Origin: Leeuwenhoekiella polynyae
Lineage (GTDB): Bacteria; Bacteroidota; Bacteroidia; Flavobacteriales; Flavobacteriaceae
Direction: 5' to 3'
DNA: 64,000 nt
Assembly: GCF_004104075.1 (NCBI RefSeq)
Contig: NZ_QOVK01000001.1
Coordinates: 372,001 to 436,000, forward strand
Position 1 is the stretch's first letter. Each line of letters starts with the position of its first letter. A program made the position numbers and the translations under genes. Below, one piece after another: positions 34,635 to 43,129 of the stretch. The notes under the pieces were generated by a model, which was not told the DNA's origin, did no database searches, and was given only the letters and a program-made list of their open reading frames with translations.

Positions 34635-35624
34635 ATGTTCCCATTAAGAAGAAATCGCAGATTACGTACCTCTGAAGCTATGCGCTCGCTTGTGCGTGAG
34701 ACCAGTATATCACCCAATGATTTTATCGTACCTCTTTTTGTTGTTGAAGGAAAAGGGGTTAAAGATGAAATCGCATCGATGCCAGGCTATTACCGCCTGA
34801 GTTTAGACAATCTCGCAAAAGAGATAAAAGTACTCTGGAAAATGGGCTTAAAAAGCGTTTTGCTTTTTGTGAAAGTAGACGATAAACTTAAAGATAATGT
34901 GGGTACCGAAGCTTTAAATCCTGACGGATTGATGCAACGCGCGATTAAAACGGTTAAAGATGTCGAGCCTGAAATGGTGGTAATGACTGATGTAGCACTT
35001 GACCCGTTCTCTTCTTTTGGCCATGATGGTATTGTGGGCGGCGGAAAAATCATCAATGATGATTCTAGTGCAGTGCTTGCAGAAATGGGACTTTCGCACG
35101 CGAATGCAGGAGCAGACTTTATCGCTCCCAGTGATATGATGGACGGTCGCATTTTTGAAATGCGCACCCTGCTTGAAGACGAAGGTCACCACGATGTAGG
35201 TATAATGAGTTATTCTGCTAAATACGCCTCTGCATTTTACGGTCCGTTTCGGGATGCGTTAGACAGTGCTCCGGTAGATTTAAAAGACGTGCCTAAAGAC
35301 AAAAAAACCTACCAGATGGACTACGCAAACCGAAACGAAGCAATCAAAGAAACCTTGATGGATATCGAAGAAGGCGCTGATATTGTGATGGTAAAACCCG
35401 GATTATGCTATCTGGATATCGTACGCGATATTAAAAATGCGGTAAACATTCCGGTGTCTGTGTATCAGGTAAGTGGTGAATATGCGATGATCAAAGCTGC
35501 TGCAGCAAAAGGCTGGCTCGACCACGATGCAGTAGTTCTGGAACAGACCTATGCTATTAAACGTGCCGGCGCAGACCTGATCGCAAGCTATTTTGCAAAA
35601 GATGTGGTTAAATTGATTTCATAG
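34635..35624 (+). CDS. hemB: Delta-aminolevulinic acid dehydratase (porphobilinogen synthase), zinc-free type
   Basis: A 329-residue enzyme condensing two ALA molecules to porphobilinogen. Active-site lysines lie in SYSAKYASAFYGPFRDA and MVKPGLCYLDI. In the metal-site region the sequence is DVALDPFSSFGHDG: the three cysteines of zinc-dependent enzymes are replaced by A/D-type residues, as in the magnesium-stimulated group. Cut off from the main heme cluster by the helicase, with its own promoter. Confidence 0.96.
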   Translation: MFPLRRNRRLRTSEAMRSLVRETSISPNDFIVPLFVVEGKGVKDEIASMPGYYRLSLDNLAKEIKVLWKMGLKSVLLFVKVDDKLKDNVGTEALNPDGLMQRAIKTVKDVEPEMVVMTDVALDPFSSFGHDGIVGGGKIINDDSSAVLAEMGLSHANAGADFIAPSDMMDGRIFEMRTLLEDEGHHDVGIMSYSAKYASAFYGPFRDALDSAPVDLKDVPKDKKTYQMDYANRNEAIKETLMDIEEGADIVMVKPGLCYLDIVRDIKNAVNIPVSVYQVSGEYAMIKAAAAKGWLDHDAVVLEQTYAIKRAGADLIASYFAKDVVKLIS

Positions 35625-35626
35625 TT

Positions 35627-36136
35627 ATGCGTAATTTTTTCATCTTAATAATTGCCGTTTTGAGTTTCAGTCATATTTCAGCTCAGGAAAGTCTTTACAA
35701 AAAGGTCTGGCTTGAAAAATGGCAAAACTCAAAGAACTATTTGATCGCTATTGCCGAGCAAATGCCTGACTCGATGTATAATTACAAACCTACCGAGCGT
35801 GAAATGAGCTTCGCGGAGCAACTCGAGCACATAAACGGGAATATGGAATGGCTGGCCACTACTTATTTTGATAAAAAAGAAGCCGAAGTGAGTACTTCAG
35901 CGAACCCAAAAAAGCGCATCATTGCCAATCTTGAATCTTCATTTGATCAAATTCAGGAAACCATAAAAAGCTATCCCGAGAATAAACTGGAAGAATCTGT
36001 AGATTTCTTTGCAGGTGAAAAATCGCGTTTGCAGATTCTTAATTTGCTTCAGGATCATATCACCCATCATCGCGGGCAACTCATTGTTTATTTAAACCTA
36101 AATGATATTAAGCCACCTCGGTATACGGGGTGGTGA
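35627..36136 (+). CDS. DinB-family protein, exported
   Basis: A 169-residue protein with a signal peptide (1-~20, SFSHISAQ) and a DinB-like four-helix bundle. The three histidines expected for a metal site are visible: EQLEHINGN, and DHITHHRGQL near the C-terminus. DinB/YfiT proteins are metal-binding and thiol-transferase-related, but the reaction here is unknown. It starts 2 nt after the hemB stop, so it is likely cotranscribed. Confidence 0.87.
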   Translation: MRNFFILIIAVLSFSHISAQESLYKKVWLEKWQNSKNYLIAIAEQMPDSMYNYKPTEREMSFAEQLEHINGNMEWLATTYFDKKEAEVSTSANPKKRIIANLESSFDQIQETIKSYPENKLEESVDFFAGEKSRLQILNLLQDHITHHRGQLIVYLNLNDIKPPRYTGW

Positions 36137-36162
36137 TTAAAATGATTTCATAGTCCTAATTA

Positions 36163-36524
36163 ATGTTAAATAATGTTATTGACAAATACGGTTCGTTTTC
36201 AGATTCCTGGATCAACTCTGTTGAAGCAAGTAAAGAGCACAGTGAAATTAAAATTTCCATAACCTGTTCAAACCTTTTGAACGGTTATAAGTAAGAAACC
36301 ATTTATTTGATTTTAAGTAATATCGTTTTTTCAAATATTGATATGTTTTGGTTAAAAAAAATAATGGCATTAAAGATGGGCTTCTAGAAATGAAAGGAGA
36401 TTATATTTTGCTAGATTTTGACCCAATTGATCACTTTGATTATTTAAAAGAGAATTCAGATTCATCATTCCTTGTCATTTGTAAAAAAATAGAAGCCGTG
36501 TTTGTTAAGTATCATGATTGCTAA
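36163..36524 (+). pseudogene. Broken small gene (one stop, one frameshift)
   Basis: Three pieces read as one ~120-residue protein. The first frame gives MLNNVIDKYGSFSDSWINS to CSNLLNGYK, then TAA at 36292-36294, continuing in the same frame as ETIYLILSNIVFSNIDMFW. At the A8 run (36354-36361) the frame shifts by one, after which NNGIKDGLLEMKGDYILLDF and PIDHFDYLKENSDSSFLVIC follow to a stop at 36524. The pieces join into a sensible small cytosolic protein, resembling short immunity-like or uncharacterised Bacteroidota proteins. Decay seems recent. It fills most of the 495-bp gap after the DinB gene. Confidence 0.6.
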
Positions 36525-36631
36525 ACTACTTCCTGAAAAGGCTTTTTTATTTTAAAATAAACTAAGCTTTTCTTAACCCATTGGTCAGACCTTTTGATTT
36601 ATAGTATATTTATCGCAAATCAAACTAACCC

Positions 36632-37810
36632 ATGGCTCTACTCATCGCGTTTGCGTTTATATCGATATTTTTCTCCTTTCTCTGCTCGATCTTAGAGGCA
36701 GTTTTACTGAGTGTTACTCCAAGTTTTATCCGTATTAAAACCAAAGAAGGTCATGCCTACGCCAAAACTTTGGCCAACTTTAAAAAGGATATAGACAAAC
36801 CGCTTATCGCAATTTTAACGCTCAATACTATCGCACACACAGTAGGTGCGATTCTCGTGGGTGATCAAGCCGGTACAATGGCAACGGAGTCTGGATGGAA
36901 TTTCTCGATTTTAGGATTAAATTTTGTCGCGATTGTTTCTACTATAATGACCTTGCTCATTCTGGTTCTTTCAGAAATTATTCCAAAAACCATAGGCGCT
37001 ACCTACTGGAAATCTCTGGGGAATTTCACGGCTAAAACGCTCTCTTTAATACTGATTTTATTAAAATACACCGGTATTCTCTGGATCTTAATGCAAGTGA
37101 CTAAGCTTGTCGGAAAATCAGCGCACGTTAGCACCATGAGCCGCGAAGAATTTATGGCCCTTACCGATGCCGCTGAAAAAGAAGGGGTGTTTGAAGACAA
37201 CGAGACCACGGTGATTAAAAACCTACTCGTCTTTAAATCGGTTATGGCCAAAGATGTCATGACCCCATTTCCGGTTGTGGTTACCGAAGATCAGAGCATG
37301 ACCTTAAAGGAATTTCAAAAAGAACATCCGCATCTAAAATTTTCCAGAATCCCGGTTTATGAAAACAAATCGCATAACATCACGGGTTTCATTCTTAAAG
37401 ATGATGTACTTGAAGAGATCGTAGAAGAGCACGGCGAAAAAACACTTGCCGATATCAAGCGCGATATTCTTATTGTAAATTCAGACCAACCCATACCGTT
37501 ACTTTTTGACACCTTCGTAAAAAGCAGGGATCACTTAGCGCTGGTAACTGACGAATTTGGAAACACCATCGGTATCGTTACCATGGAAGACATTATTGAA
37601 ACCCTTCTGGGGCTTGAAATAATGGACGAGAGCGATACTATTGAAGATATGCAGGTACAAGCGCGTAAAAACTGGGAACGTCGCGCAAAACGTATGGGAA
37701 TTCCGTTAGAAAAAGTTAATACGCCACCTGTTAACGTAAAGCTCTCACCACAACATGATACCGACGTGAAGCGAGAAGATATGCCCGATTCTGATAAACC
37801 TTCAGCATGA
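36632..37810 (+). CDS. CNNM/CorC-type transporter (DUF21 plus CBS pair)
   Basis: A 392-residue inner-membrane protein. The N-terminal DUF21/CNNM domain has three to four hydrophobic helices (LLIAFAFISIFFSFLCSILEAVLL; FVAIVSTIMTLLILVLSEIIPKTIG). A cytoplasmic CBS pair follows (VMAKDVMTPFPVVVTEDQSM; HLALVTDEFGNTIGIVTMEDIIETLLG). The family is linked to Mg2+ (and Co2+) efflux. The C-terminal corC/HlyC domain is absent, replaced by ~55 polar residues. It overlaps the MGMT gene by 4 nt. Confidence 0.9.
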   Translation: MALLIAFAFISIFFSFLCSILEAVLLSVTPSFIRIKTKEGHAYAKTLANFKKDIDKPLIAILTLNTIAHTVGAILVGDQAGTMATESGWNFSILGLNFVAIVSTIMTLLILVLSEIIPKTIGATYWKSLGNFTAKTLSLILILLKYTGILWILMQVTKLVGKSAHVSTMSREEFMALTDAAEKEGVFEDNETTVIKNLLVFKSVMAKDVMTPFPVVVTEDQSMTLKEFQKEHPHLKFSRIPVYENKSHNITGFILKDDVLEEIVEEHGEKTLADIKRDILIVNSDQPIPLLFDTFVKSRDHLALVTDEFGNTIGIVTMEDIIETLLGLEIMDESDTIEDMQVQARKNWERRAKRMGIPLEKVNTPPVNVKLSPQHDTDVKREDMPDSDKPSA

Positions 37811-38280
37811 GTGAAGCATTTGTAGATTCGCCATTGGGAACACTCCTAATTCAGGGAGATGAATCGGGACTGCAACGTGTTGAATTTATAGATGAAAAAA
37901 TTCCGCAAAGTGAAAACATTCCGGTTGCTTTACAACAAGCAGTGTTTCAGTTAACCAATTATTTTGATGGAAAACGCAAAAGCTTCAACCTGAAACTGAA
38001 TCCACAGGGAACCGATTTTCAGAAACGTGTTTGGCTTCAACTTGCACAAATTCCTTTTGGCAAAACTATTTCCTATCTACAAATGGCTAAAGATCTGGGT
38101 GATCCTAAAGTCATCCGTGCAGCGGCCTCAGCAAACGGGAAAAACCCAATCGCCATTATTATTCCGTGCCATCGGGTAATAGGTAGCGACAGCTCTATGA
38201 CCGGCTATGCCGGCGGAATCTGGCGAAAAAAATGGTTGCTGGAACACGAAAGTCCGGTAATGCAACATTCTCTTTTTTAG
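37807..38280 (+). CDS. ogt: Methylated-DNA-[protein]-cysteine S-methyltransferase
   Basis: A 157-residue suicide DNA-repair protein removing methyl groups from O6-methylguanine. The acceptor cysteine is C121 in IIIPCHRVIGS. The helix-turn-helix region reads GTDFQKRVWLQLAQIPFGKT and SYLQMAKDLGDPKVIRAAAS. It lacks the Ada regulatory domain, so it is the Ogt/MGMT type. Coupled to the CNNM gene by a 4-nt overlap. Confidence 0.95.
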   Translation: MSEAFVDSPLGTLLIQGDESGLQRVEFIDEKIPQSENIPVALQQAVFQLTNYFDGKRKSFNLKLNPQGTDFQKRVWLQLAQIPFGKTISYLQMAKDLGDPKVIRAAASANGKNPIAIIIPCHRVIGSDSSMTGYAGGIWRKKWLLEHESPVMQHSLF

Positions 38281-38331
38281 AAGTACGGATTTCCTTAAAA
38301 AATCATAACCCTTTTTCGGTATCTTTAAGTT

Positions 38332-39471
38332 ATGAAATTTCTTAAACGCCTCTTTATTGGTTTAATAAGCTTTTTGGTCGTACTCATCATTGCATTGTAT
38401 GTTTTTGATTATGACTATCTGCTCAAGGCTGTACGCACCATCTATTTTACCGGTCACACTACGGCATACCTTGAAGATTACAAGAAGTTTAACAATACGC
38501 GTATTGAAGCCGGCAACCCACAGGCCTGGCCACAGGCAAAGAACTACAACACCTATGAACTCAGTGATACGCTACGAAACATTCATAAAACATACGGTTC
38601 TATTGCCTACGTGGTGATCAAAAATGACAGCCTAGTTTTTGAAGATTATTATGATGGCTTTGGACAGAATTCTAGAAGCAATTCGTTTTCGATGGCAAAA
38701 AGTTATGTTTCAGCAATGCTGGGCAAGGCCATAAAAGATGGGTACATCAAAAGTCTCAATCAGCCGGTTGGTGATTTTATTTCTGAATATTCCACAGGAA
38801 CAGCAGCTCAAATGACCGTTGGTGATCTGGCCTCTATGGCCAGCGGCCTCAATTGGGACGAGACGTATTACAGTCCGTTTTCAGTAACTACTCGAGCCTA
38901 TTTTGACGATGATTTAGAGCCAGTAATGCTCAATTTAGGAATGAAAGAAAAACCAGGTACCTGTTACAAATACCTCAGCGGCAACACACAACTTTTAGCA
39001 ATGGTGCTCGAAAAAGCCACCAGCAAAAAACTCGCAGACTACCTTTCTAAAAGTTTTTGGAAACCTCTGGGTTCCCCGGAAGATGCGCTTTGGCAGCTAG
39101 ATAGTGAAGAAGGTGGTCTCGTAAAGGCCTATTGTTGTATTGCCTCTAACGCACTTGATTTTGCCCGTCTCGCAAAACTTTACAAAGACTATGGCAACTG
39201 GAAAGGAACCCAAATTTTAGACTCTATGTTCGTCACCAAATCGATCACACCCCGATTCTCAGGGGAGCCCTACGGATACGGATTTTGGCTTAAAGATTTT
39301 AAAGGCAAAAAGGTCTTTATGATGCGCGGCCATCTGGGGCAATATGTGATGGTAATTCCTGAAGATGATTTAATCGTAGTAAGATTGGGTCACAGTCGCG
39401 GTAAGGTAAATGAAACTTTTTATCCCGATGAACTAGACAGCTATCTTGAAGAAGCCTATAAAATGAATTGA
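38332..39471 (+). CDS. Beta-lactamase-family serine hydrolase
   Basis: A 379-residue protein with one N-terminal membrane anchor (GLISFLVVLIIALYVFDYDYLL) and a class C beta-lactamase-like fold. The nucleophile motif S-x-x-K is SMAK (FSMAKSYVSAMLGKA), the second motif is Y-x-N-like YLSGNTQLLA, and the third is HLGQY-type. Such proteins include D,D-peptidases and esterases, so substrate is open. Its stop overlaps the next gene start by 4 nt. Confidence 0.88.
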   Translation: MKFLKRLFIGLISFLVVLIIALYVFDYDYLLKAVRTIYFTGHTTAYLEDYKKFNNTRIEAGNPQAWPQAKNYNTYELSDTLRNIHKTYGSIAYVVIKNDSLVFEDYYDGFGQNSRSNSFSMAKSYVSAMLGKAIKDGYIKSLNQPVGDFISEYSTGTAAQMTVGDLASMASGLNWDETYYSPFSVTTRAYFDDDLEPVMLNLGMKEKPGTCYKYLSGNTQLLAMVLEKATSKKLADYLSKSFWKPLGSPEDALWQLDSEEGGLVKAYCCIASNALDFARLAKLYKDYGNWKGTQILDSMFVTKSITPRFSGEPYGYGFWLKDFKGKKVFMMRGHLGQYVMVIPEDDLIVVRLGHSRGKVNETFYPDELDSYLEEAYKMN

Positions 39472-40187
39472 ATATGATCTCTCGAATCCAACTTGAAAAC
39501 ATCCTGTTTCTGGATATTGAAACCGTACCACAGCATGAGAATTTTAATGATTTGGATGCTGATTTACAACAGCTGTATGCAGACAAAACCGAATATCAAC
39601 GGAAAGATGAATTCACTGCTGAAGCGTTTTATGACCGCGCGGGTATTTGGGCAGAGTTTGGGAAGATCGTGTGTATTTCAGTAGGCTATTTTCACAATTC
39701 CGGGGAGCAACGTAATTTTAGAACCACTTCTTTTCACGGTTCTGAACACCAACAATTATTGGATTTTAAGAAGCTACTTAGCGAGCATTACAACAAACCA
39801 CAGCACGTGCTTTGTGCACATAATGGTAAAGAATTTGACTTTCCGTTTATTGCCAGGCGAATGATTGTAAATGGCATAAGGCTTCCGTTTAAGCTGGATC
39901 TCTTTGGTAAAAAACCATGGGAAGTTCCACATCTGGACACCTTAGAATTATGGAAATTTGGTGACTATAAACATTATACTTCCTTAAAATTACTTACTAA
40001 AATTCTGGATATTCCTTCTCCTAAAACAGATATAGACGGGAGTCAGGTACGTGATGTTTTTTATAAAGAAAAAGACATCGAGCGCATAATTGAATACTGC
40101 GAGCGCGATGTGGTTGCAGTTGCTCAGATCTTTTTACGGCTACGCAATGAAAAACTTCTGGAGGAATCTGAAGTCACTTCGGTATAG
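39468..40187 (+). CDS. Predicted 3'-5' exonuclease, PolB-like
   Basis: A 239-residue DEDD-type exonuclease of the predicted PolB-related family (PF10108). Catalytic acidic motifs: D-x-E in LFLDIETVPQHE, LCAHNGKEFDFPFIARRM and YCERDVVAVAQIFLRL. Presumed to act on DNA in repair or replication proofreading. It overlaps the serine hydrolase gene by 4 nt, so three short genes form one transcription unit here. Confidence 0.9.
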   Translation: MNMISRIQLENILFLDIETVPQHENFNDLDADLQQLYADKTEYQRKDEFTAEAFYDRAGIWAEFGKIVCISVGYFHNSGEQRNFRTTSFHGSEHQQLLDFKKLLSEHYNKPQHVLCAHNGKEFDFPFIARRMIVNGIRLPFKLDLFGKKPWEVPHLDTLELWKFGDYKHYTSLKLLTKILDIPSPKTDIDGSQVRDVFYKEKDIERIIEYCERDVVAVAQIFLRLRNEKLLEESEVTSV

Positions 40188-40215
40188 AACAAACAAGATA
40201 TTGTAATTTTAAAGT

Positions 40216-41907
40216 GTGAACAAAACAGCACTTCTTTCAGTAGAAAATCTAAGCATAGGTTTTAAGACCGGCAATAAACTCAATCAAGTTTTACACGACA
40301 TCAACTTTGACGTTTATAAAAATGAAATTGTAGGCGTTGTGGGTGAGTCTGGCTCGGGTAAATCTGTGACCAATCTGGCTGTTTTGGGTTTACTTCCTAA
40401 ACGTATTTCTGAAGTAATTTCCGGTAAGATTATTTTTGAAGGAAAAGATCTCTTGACGTATTCAGATAAACAGCTTCAGAAGATACGAGGGAACGCGATT
40501 TCTATGATTTTTCAAGAACCTATGAGTTCATTGAACCCTTCAATGCGTTGTGGTAAACAAGTCACCGAAATTTTAAAAAGACATCAGCAAATCAGTCACG
40601 AAGCAGCAAAAGCTGAGACTTTAAGATTGTTTGAGCAAGTAAAACTTCCCCGTCCCGAGAGTGTTTTTAAAGCGTATCCACACGAGATAAGCGGTGGTCA
40701 GAAACAGCGTGTCATGATTGCTATGGCAATTGCTTGTAAACCGCAACTACTCATCGCAGACGAGCCTACAACCGCGCTTGACGTTACTGTTCAAAAAGAG
40801 ATCATTCTGCTTTTAAAAGAGCTGCAACAGCAAACAGCAATGAGTATTCTCTTTATTTCGCACGATTTGTCTTTAGTTAGCGAAATAGCAGATCGGGTTC
40901 TGGTTATGTACCGGGGTAAAATTGTCGAAAGAGGCACTGCAACTTCAATTTTTAAAAATCCACAAGAAGATTACACGAAGGCTTTGATCTATGCCCGACC
41001 TTCGACTACCGAACGTCTGAGTAAGCTACCCACTGTTGCTGATTTTTTAAGCGGAAAACCCTTAGCTCAAGCATTGAGTTCCCAATCTCGGGAAAAACAA
41101 CATCAGGATATTTACAGCAAATCACCCTTATTAGAGATTAAAAACGCACAGAAAGAATATTACTCAAAAGTTTCCTTTTTTGGTAAAACCGAAACCGTAA
41201 AAGCAGTTAATAATGTGAGTTTTAAAATTTACGAAGGCGAAACGCTGGGGCTTGTAGGTGAGAGCGGCTGCGGAAAATCAACTTTAGGGAATTTAATTCT
41301 TCAGCTCGATAAAGCAACTTCCGGAAGCATTTTCTACAACGGAAAAGATTTGACAAAACTGAAGTCAAACGAACTGCGCAAACTTCGGAAAGATATTCAG
41401 ATCATCTTTCAGGATCCCTACTCGTCGCTGAATCCACGGTTGACAGTAGGTCAATCGATCACAGAAGCGATGCAGGTTCATAAACTGTATGGCTGTAAAA
41501 AAGAGCGCAAAGCAGAAGCATTAAAATTGCTGGAGCAAGTTGGCTTATTGCCTGAGCATTATGATCGCTATCCACATGAGTTTAGTGGGGGTCAACGTCA
41601 GCGCATTGGCATTGCACGTACAATCGCGGTAAAACCCAAGTTTATTGTTTGTGACGAATCGGTGTCTGCTCTGGATATTTCGGTGCAGGCTCAGGTTCTT
41701 AATCTTCTCAATGAGCTTAAGGAAACTTATCAGTTTACTTATTTATTTATCTCTCACGATCTGGCTGTAGTAAAATATATTTCAGACCGCTTACTAGTAA
41801 TGCGTAACGGGCAATTCGAAGAAACAGGTGAGGCCGATGCTGTGTATGCAAATCCTGAAAGTACATACACCAGAGAACTTATAGATGCCATTCCCAAAGG
41901 GATTTAA
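40216..41907 (+). CDS. Dipeptide-type ABC transporter ATPase, two fused domains
   Basis: A 563-residue protein with two ABC ATPase domains. Domain 1 (~1-270): Walker A GESGSGKS, signature SGGQKQR, then the oligopeptide-type tail ARPSTTERL. Domain 2 (~300-563): Walker A GESGCGKS, signature SGGQRQR, ending SHDLAVVKYISDRLLVM. The two domains correspond to OppD/DppD and OppF/DppF, so this ATPase would drive a peptide or related uptake system whose membrane and binding proteins are not here. The start is GTG at 40216. Confidence 0.92.
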   Translation: MNKTALLSVENLSIGFKTGNKLNQVLHDINFDVYKNEIVGVVGESGSGKSVTNLAVLGLLPKRISEVISGKIIFEGKDLLTYSDKQLQKIRGNAISMIFQEPMSSLNPSMRCGKQVTEILKRHQQISHEAAKAETLRLFEQVKLPRPESVFKAYPHEISGGQKQRVMIAMAIACKPQLLIADEPTTALDVTVQKEIILLLKELQQQTAMSILFISHDLSLVSEIADRVLVMYRGKIVERGTATSIFKNPQEDYTKALIYARPSTTERLSKLPTVADFLSGKPLAQALSSQSREKQHQDIYSKSPLLEIKNAQKEYYSKVSFFGKTETVKAVNNVSFKIYEGETLGLVGESGCGKSTLGNLILQLDKATSGSIFYNGKDLTKLKSNELRKLRKDIQIIFQDPYSSLNPRLTVGQSITEAMQVHKLYGCKKERKAEALKLLEQVGLLPEHYDRYPHEFSGGQRQRIGIARTIAVKPKFIVCDESVSALDISVQAQVLNLLNELKETYQFTYLFISHDLAVVKYISDRLLVMRNGQFEETGEADAVYANPESTYTRELIDAIPKGI

Positions 41908-41939
41908 AACATAAAAAAGAATACTTTTTTAGCTAAAAA

Positions 41940-42067
41940 AATAAAAGTATTTGCAGTCGCTAAAAGTTCTTTAAGGGTAATTTTTGTTTGTTGAAAAAAA
42001 GCATTCATATCGTATTTGTCAACTAGTTATCTGAAATTAAAAGCGCGGAGCTCCCCCCGCGCTTTTT
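41940..42067 (+). ncRNA. Candidate small transcript ending at a strong terminator (region 41908-42471)
   Basis: The 560-bp gap between the ABC ATPase and CoA-transferase genes holds no convincing protein gene. At 41938-41976 AAAAGTATTTGCAGTCGCTAAAAGTTCTTTAA looks like the leader of a stable-RNA promoter, and a strong terminator follows at 42039-42067, giving a possible ~100-nt RNA. No tRNA cloverleaf is seen. Further hairpins are at 42111-42130 (ATTAAGGA-CTCC-TCCTTAAT) and 42341-42377 (see separate entry). Very tentative. Confidence 0.25.
42039..42067 (+). terminator. Rho-independent terminator in the 41.9-42.5 kb gap
   Basis: AAAAGCGCGG, 8-nt loop, CCGCGCTTTTT. It lies 130 nt beyond the ABC ATPase stop codon. 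Confidence 0.75.
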
Positions 42068-42324
42068 AACAAATCATAACATCAAAATACTCCTATTCTG
42101 AAGTTAACACATTAAGGACTCCTCCTTAATTAAAGTTTCTTGTAAATCGTTGATTTGGGCTTTGCTAAAATAACTTATTTTATAATTATTACAAGTTCAA
42201 AGCAACAAAATCTTTAATAAAAGTTAAAAAAAAGTGTTTTTAATCCTTTTTTAGATGTTCCTAATCGGTGATTTGAATAACCTGTGTATGTTACCGTATT
42301 AAAAAATCACTTTATAGAATAAAC

Positions 42325-42400
42325 TACCTCGGGGCAAGCCAACGAAGCATTCGTTAGAAATAAATTTTTAATTTCTAGGCAAGACTTAGGGTATTAAACT
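42325..42400. repeat. Structured intergenic block with two adjacent hairpins
   Basis: CCTCGGGGCAAGCC is followed by hairpins AACGAA-GCA-TTCGTT (42341-42355) and TAGAAAT-AAATTTTTA-ATTTCTA (42355-42377), then GGCAAGACTTAGGGTATTAAA. The block has no reading frame. From memory, similar CTCGGGGCAAGC-containing segments recur in Flavobacteriaceae intergenic DNA, but this was not checked. Confidence 0.35.
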
Positions 42401-42416
42401 CTTTGACGACGCCAAT

Positions 42417-42452
42417 AAAAAAAGGGAGCCGTTAAAACGACTCCCTTTTTTT
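42417..42452. terminator. Bidirectional terminator beyond the CoA-transferase operon
   Basis: AAAAAAAGGGAG and CTCCCTTTTTTT separated by 12 nt. It sits 20 nt past the minus-strand scoB stop, and ends transcription of the scoA-prx-scoB unit. Confidence 0.85.
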
Positions 42453-42471
42453 TATTCTTTCTTTTAAACTA

Positions 42472-43128
42472 TCAAGCTAAAATCATTTCAGGGACTTCAT
42501 CTGGAATTTCTAGTTTCCCTTCTGTAGCGGCCTTGATCTCATCTACGGTAACTCCCGGAGCACGCTCCAGAAGTTTAAAACCGTTTTCAGTTACCTCAAG
42601 AACTGCGAGGTTAGTCACAATTTTGGTAACACAACCTACGCCTGTTAGCGGCAAGGTACAGCGTTTTAAAAGTTTAGATTGCCCTGCACGGTTGGTGTGC
42701 ATCATAGCGACAATAATATTTTCTGCACTGGCAACAAGATCCATTGCTCCGCCCATACCTTTTACCATTTTCCCCGGAATCTTCCAGTTTGCAATATCTC
42801 CATTCTCGGCAACTTCCATAGCGCCTAAAATAGTGAGGTCTACGTGCTGTCCCCGAATCATCCCAAAACTCAATGCAGAATCAAAAAACGAAGCTCCTTT
42901 AAGCGTGGTAATGGTTTGTTTTCCGGCATTAATAATATCAGCATCTTCTTCTCCTTCAAAAGGAAAAGGCCCCATACCTAAAACCCCATTTTCACTCTGA
43001 AATTCGACTTCTATATCGTCTCTTACATAATTGGCTACCAGCGTAGGTATACCAATACCAAGATTGACATAAAAACCATCTTTAACTTCCCGAGCGATCC
43101 GCTTAGCGATTCCGTTTTTGTCTAGCAT
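42472..43128 (-). CDS. scoB: 3-oxoacid CoA-transferase subunit B
   Basis: A 218-residue subunit of a succinyl-CoA:3-ketoacid CoA-transferase-type enzyme. The catalytic glutamate sits in EFQSENGVLGMGPFPF. Other features are NLGIGIPTLVANYV at the N-terminus and KMVKGMGGAMDLVASAENIIV. It works with subunit A (43806-44504) in ketone-body or acetoacetate use. In this window the two subunits are separated by a peroxiredoxin gene. Confidence 0.93.
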   Translation of the reverse strand: MLDKNGIAKRIAREVKDGFYVNLGIGIPTLVANYVRDDIEVEFQSENGVLGMGPFPFEGEEDADIINAGKQTITTLKGASFFDSALSFGMIRGQHVDLTILGAMEVAENGDIANWKIPGKMVKGMGGAMDLVASAENIIVAMMHTNRAGQSKLLKRCTLPLTGVGCVTKIVTNLAVLEVTENGFKLLERAPGVTVDEIKAATEGKLEIPDEVPEMILA

Positions 43129-43129
43129 C

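Noticed and set aside
41940-42067. A tRNA gene
   Set aside because: The leader looks like a stable-RNA promoter, but no cloverleaf, TTCGA arm or CCA-type acceptor could be folded by eye.
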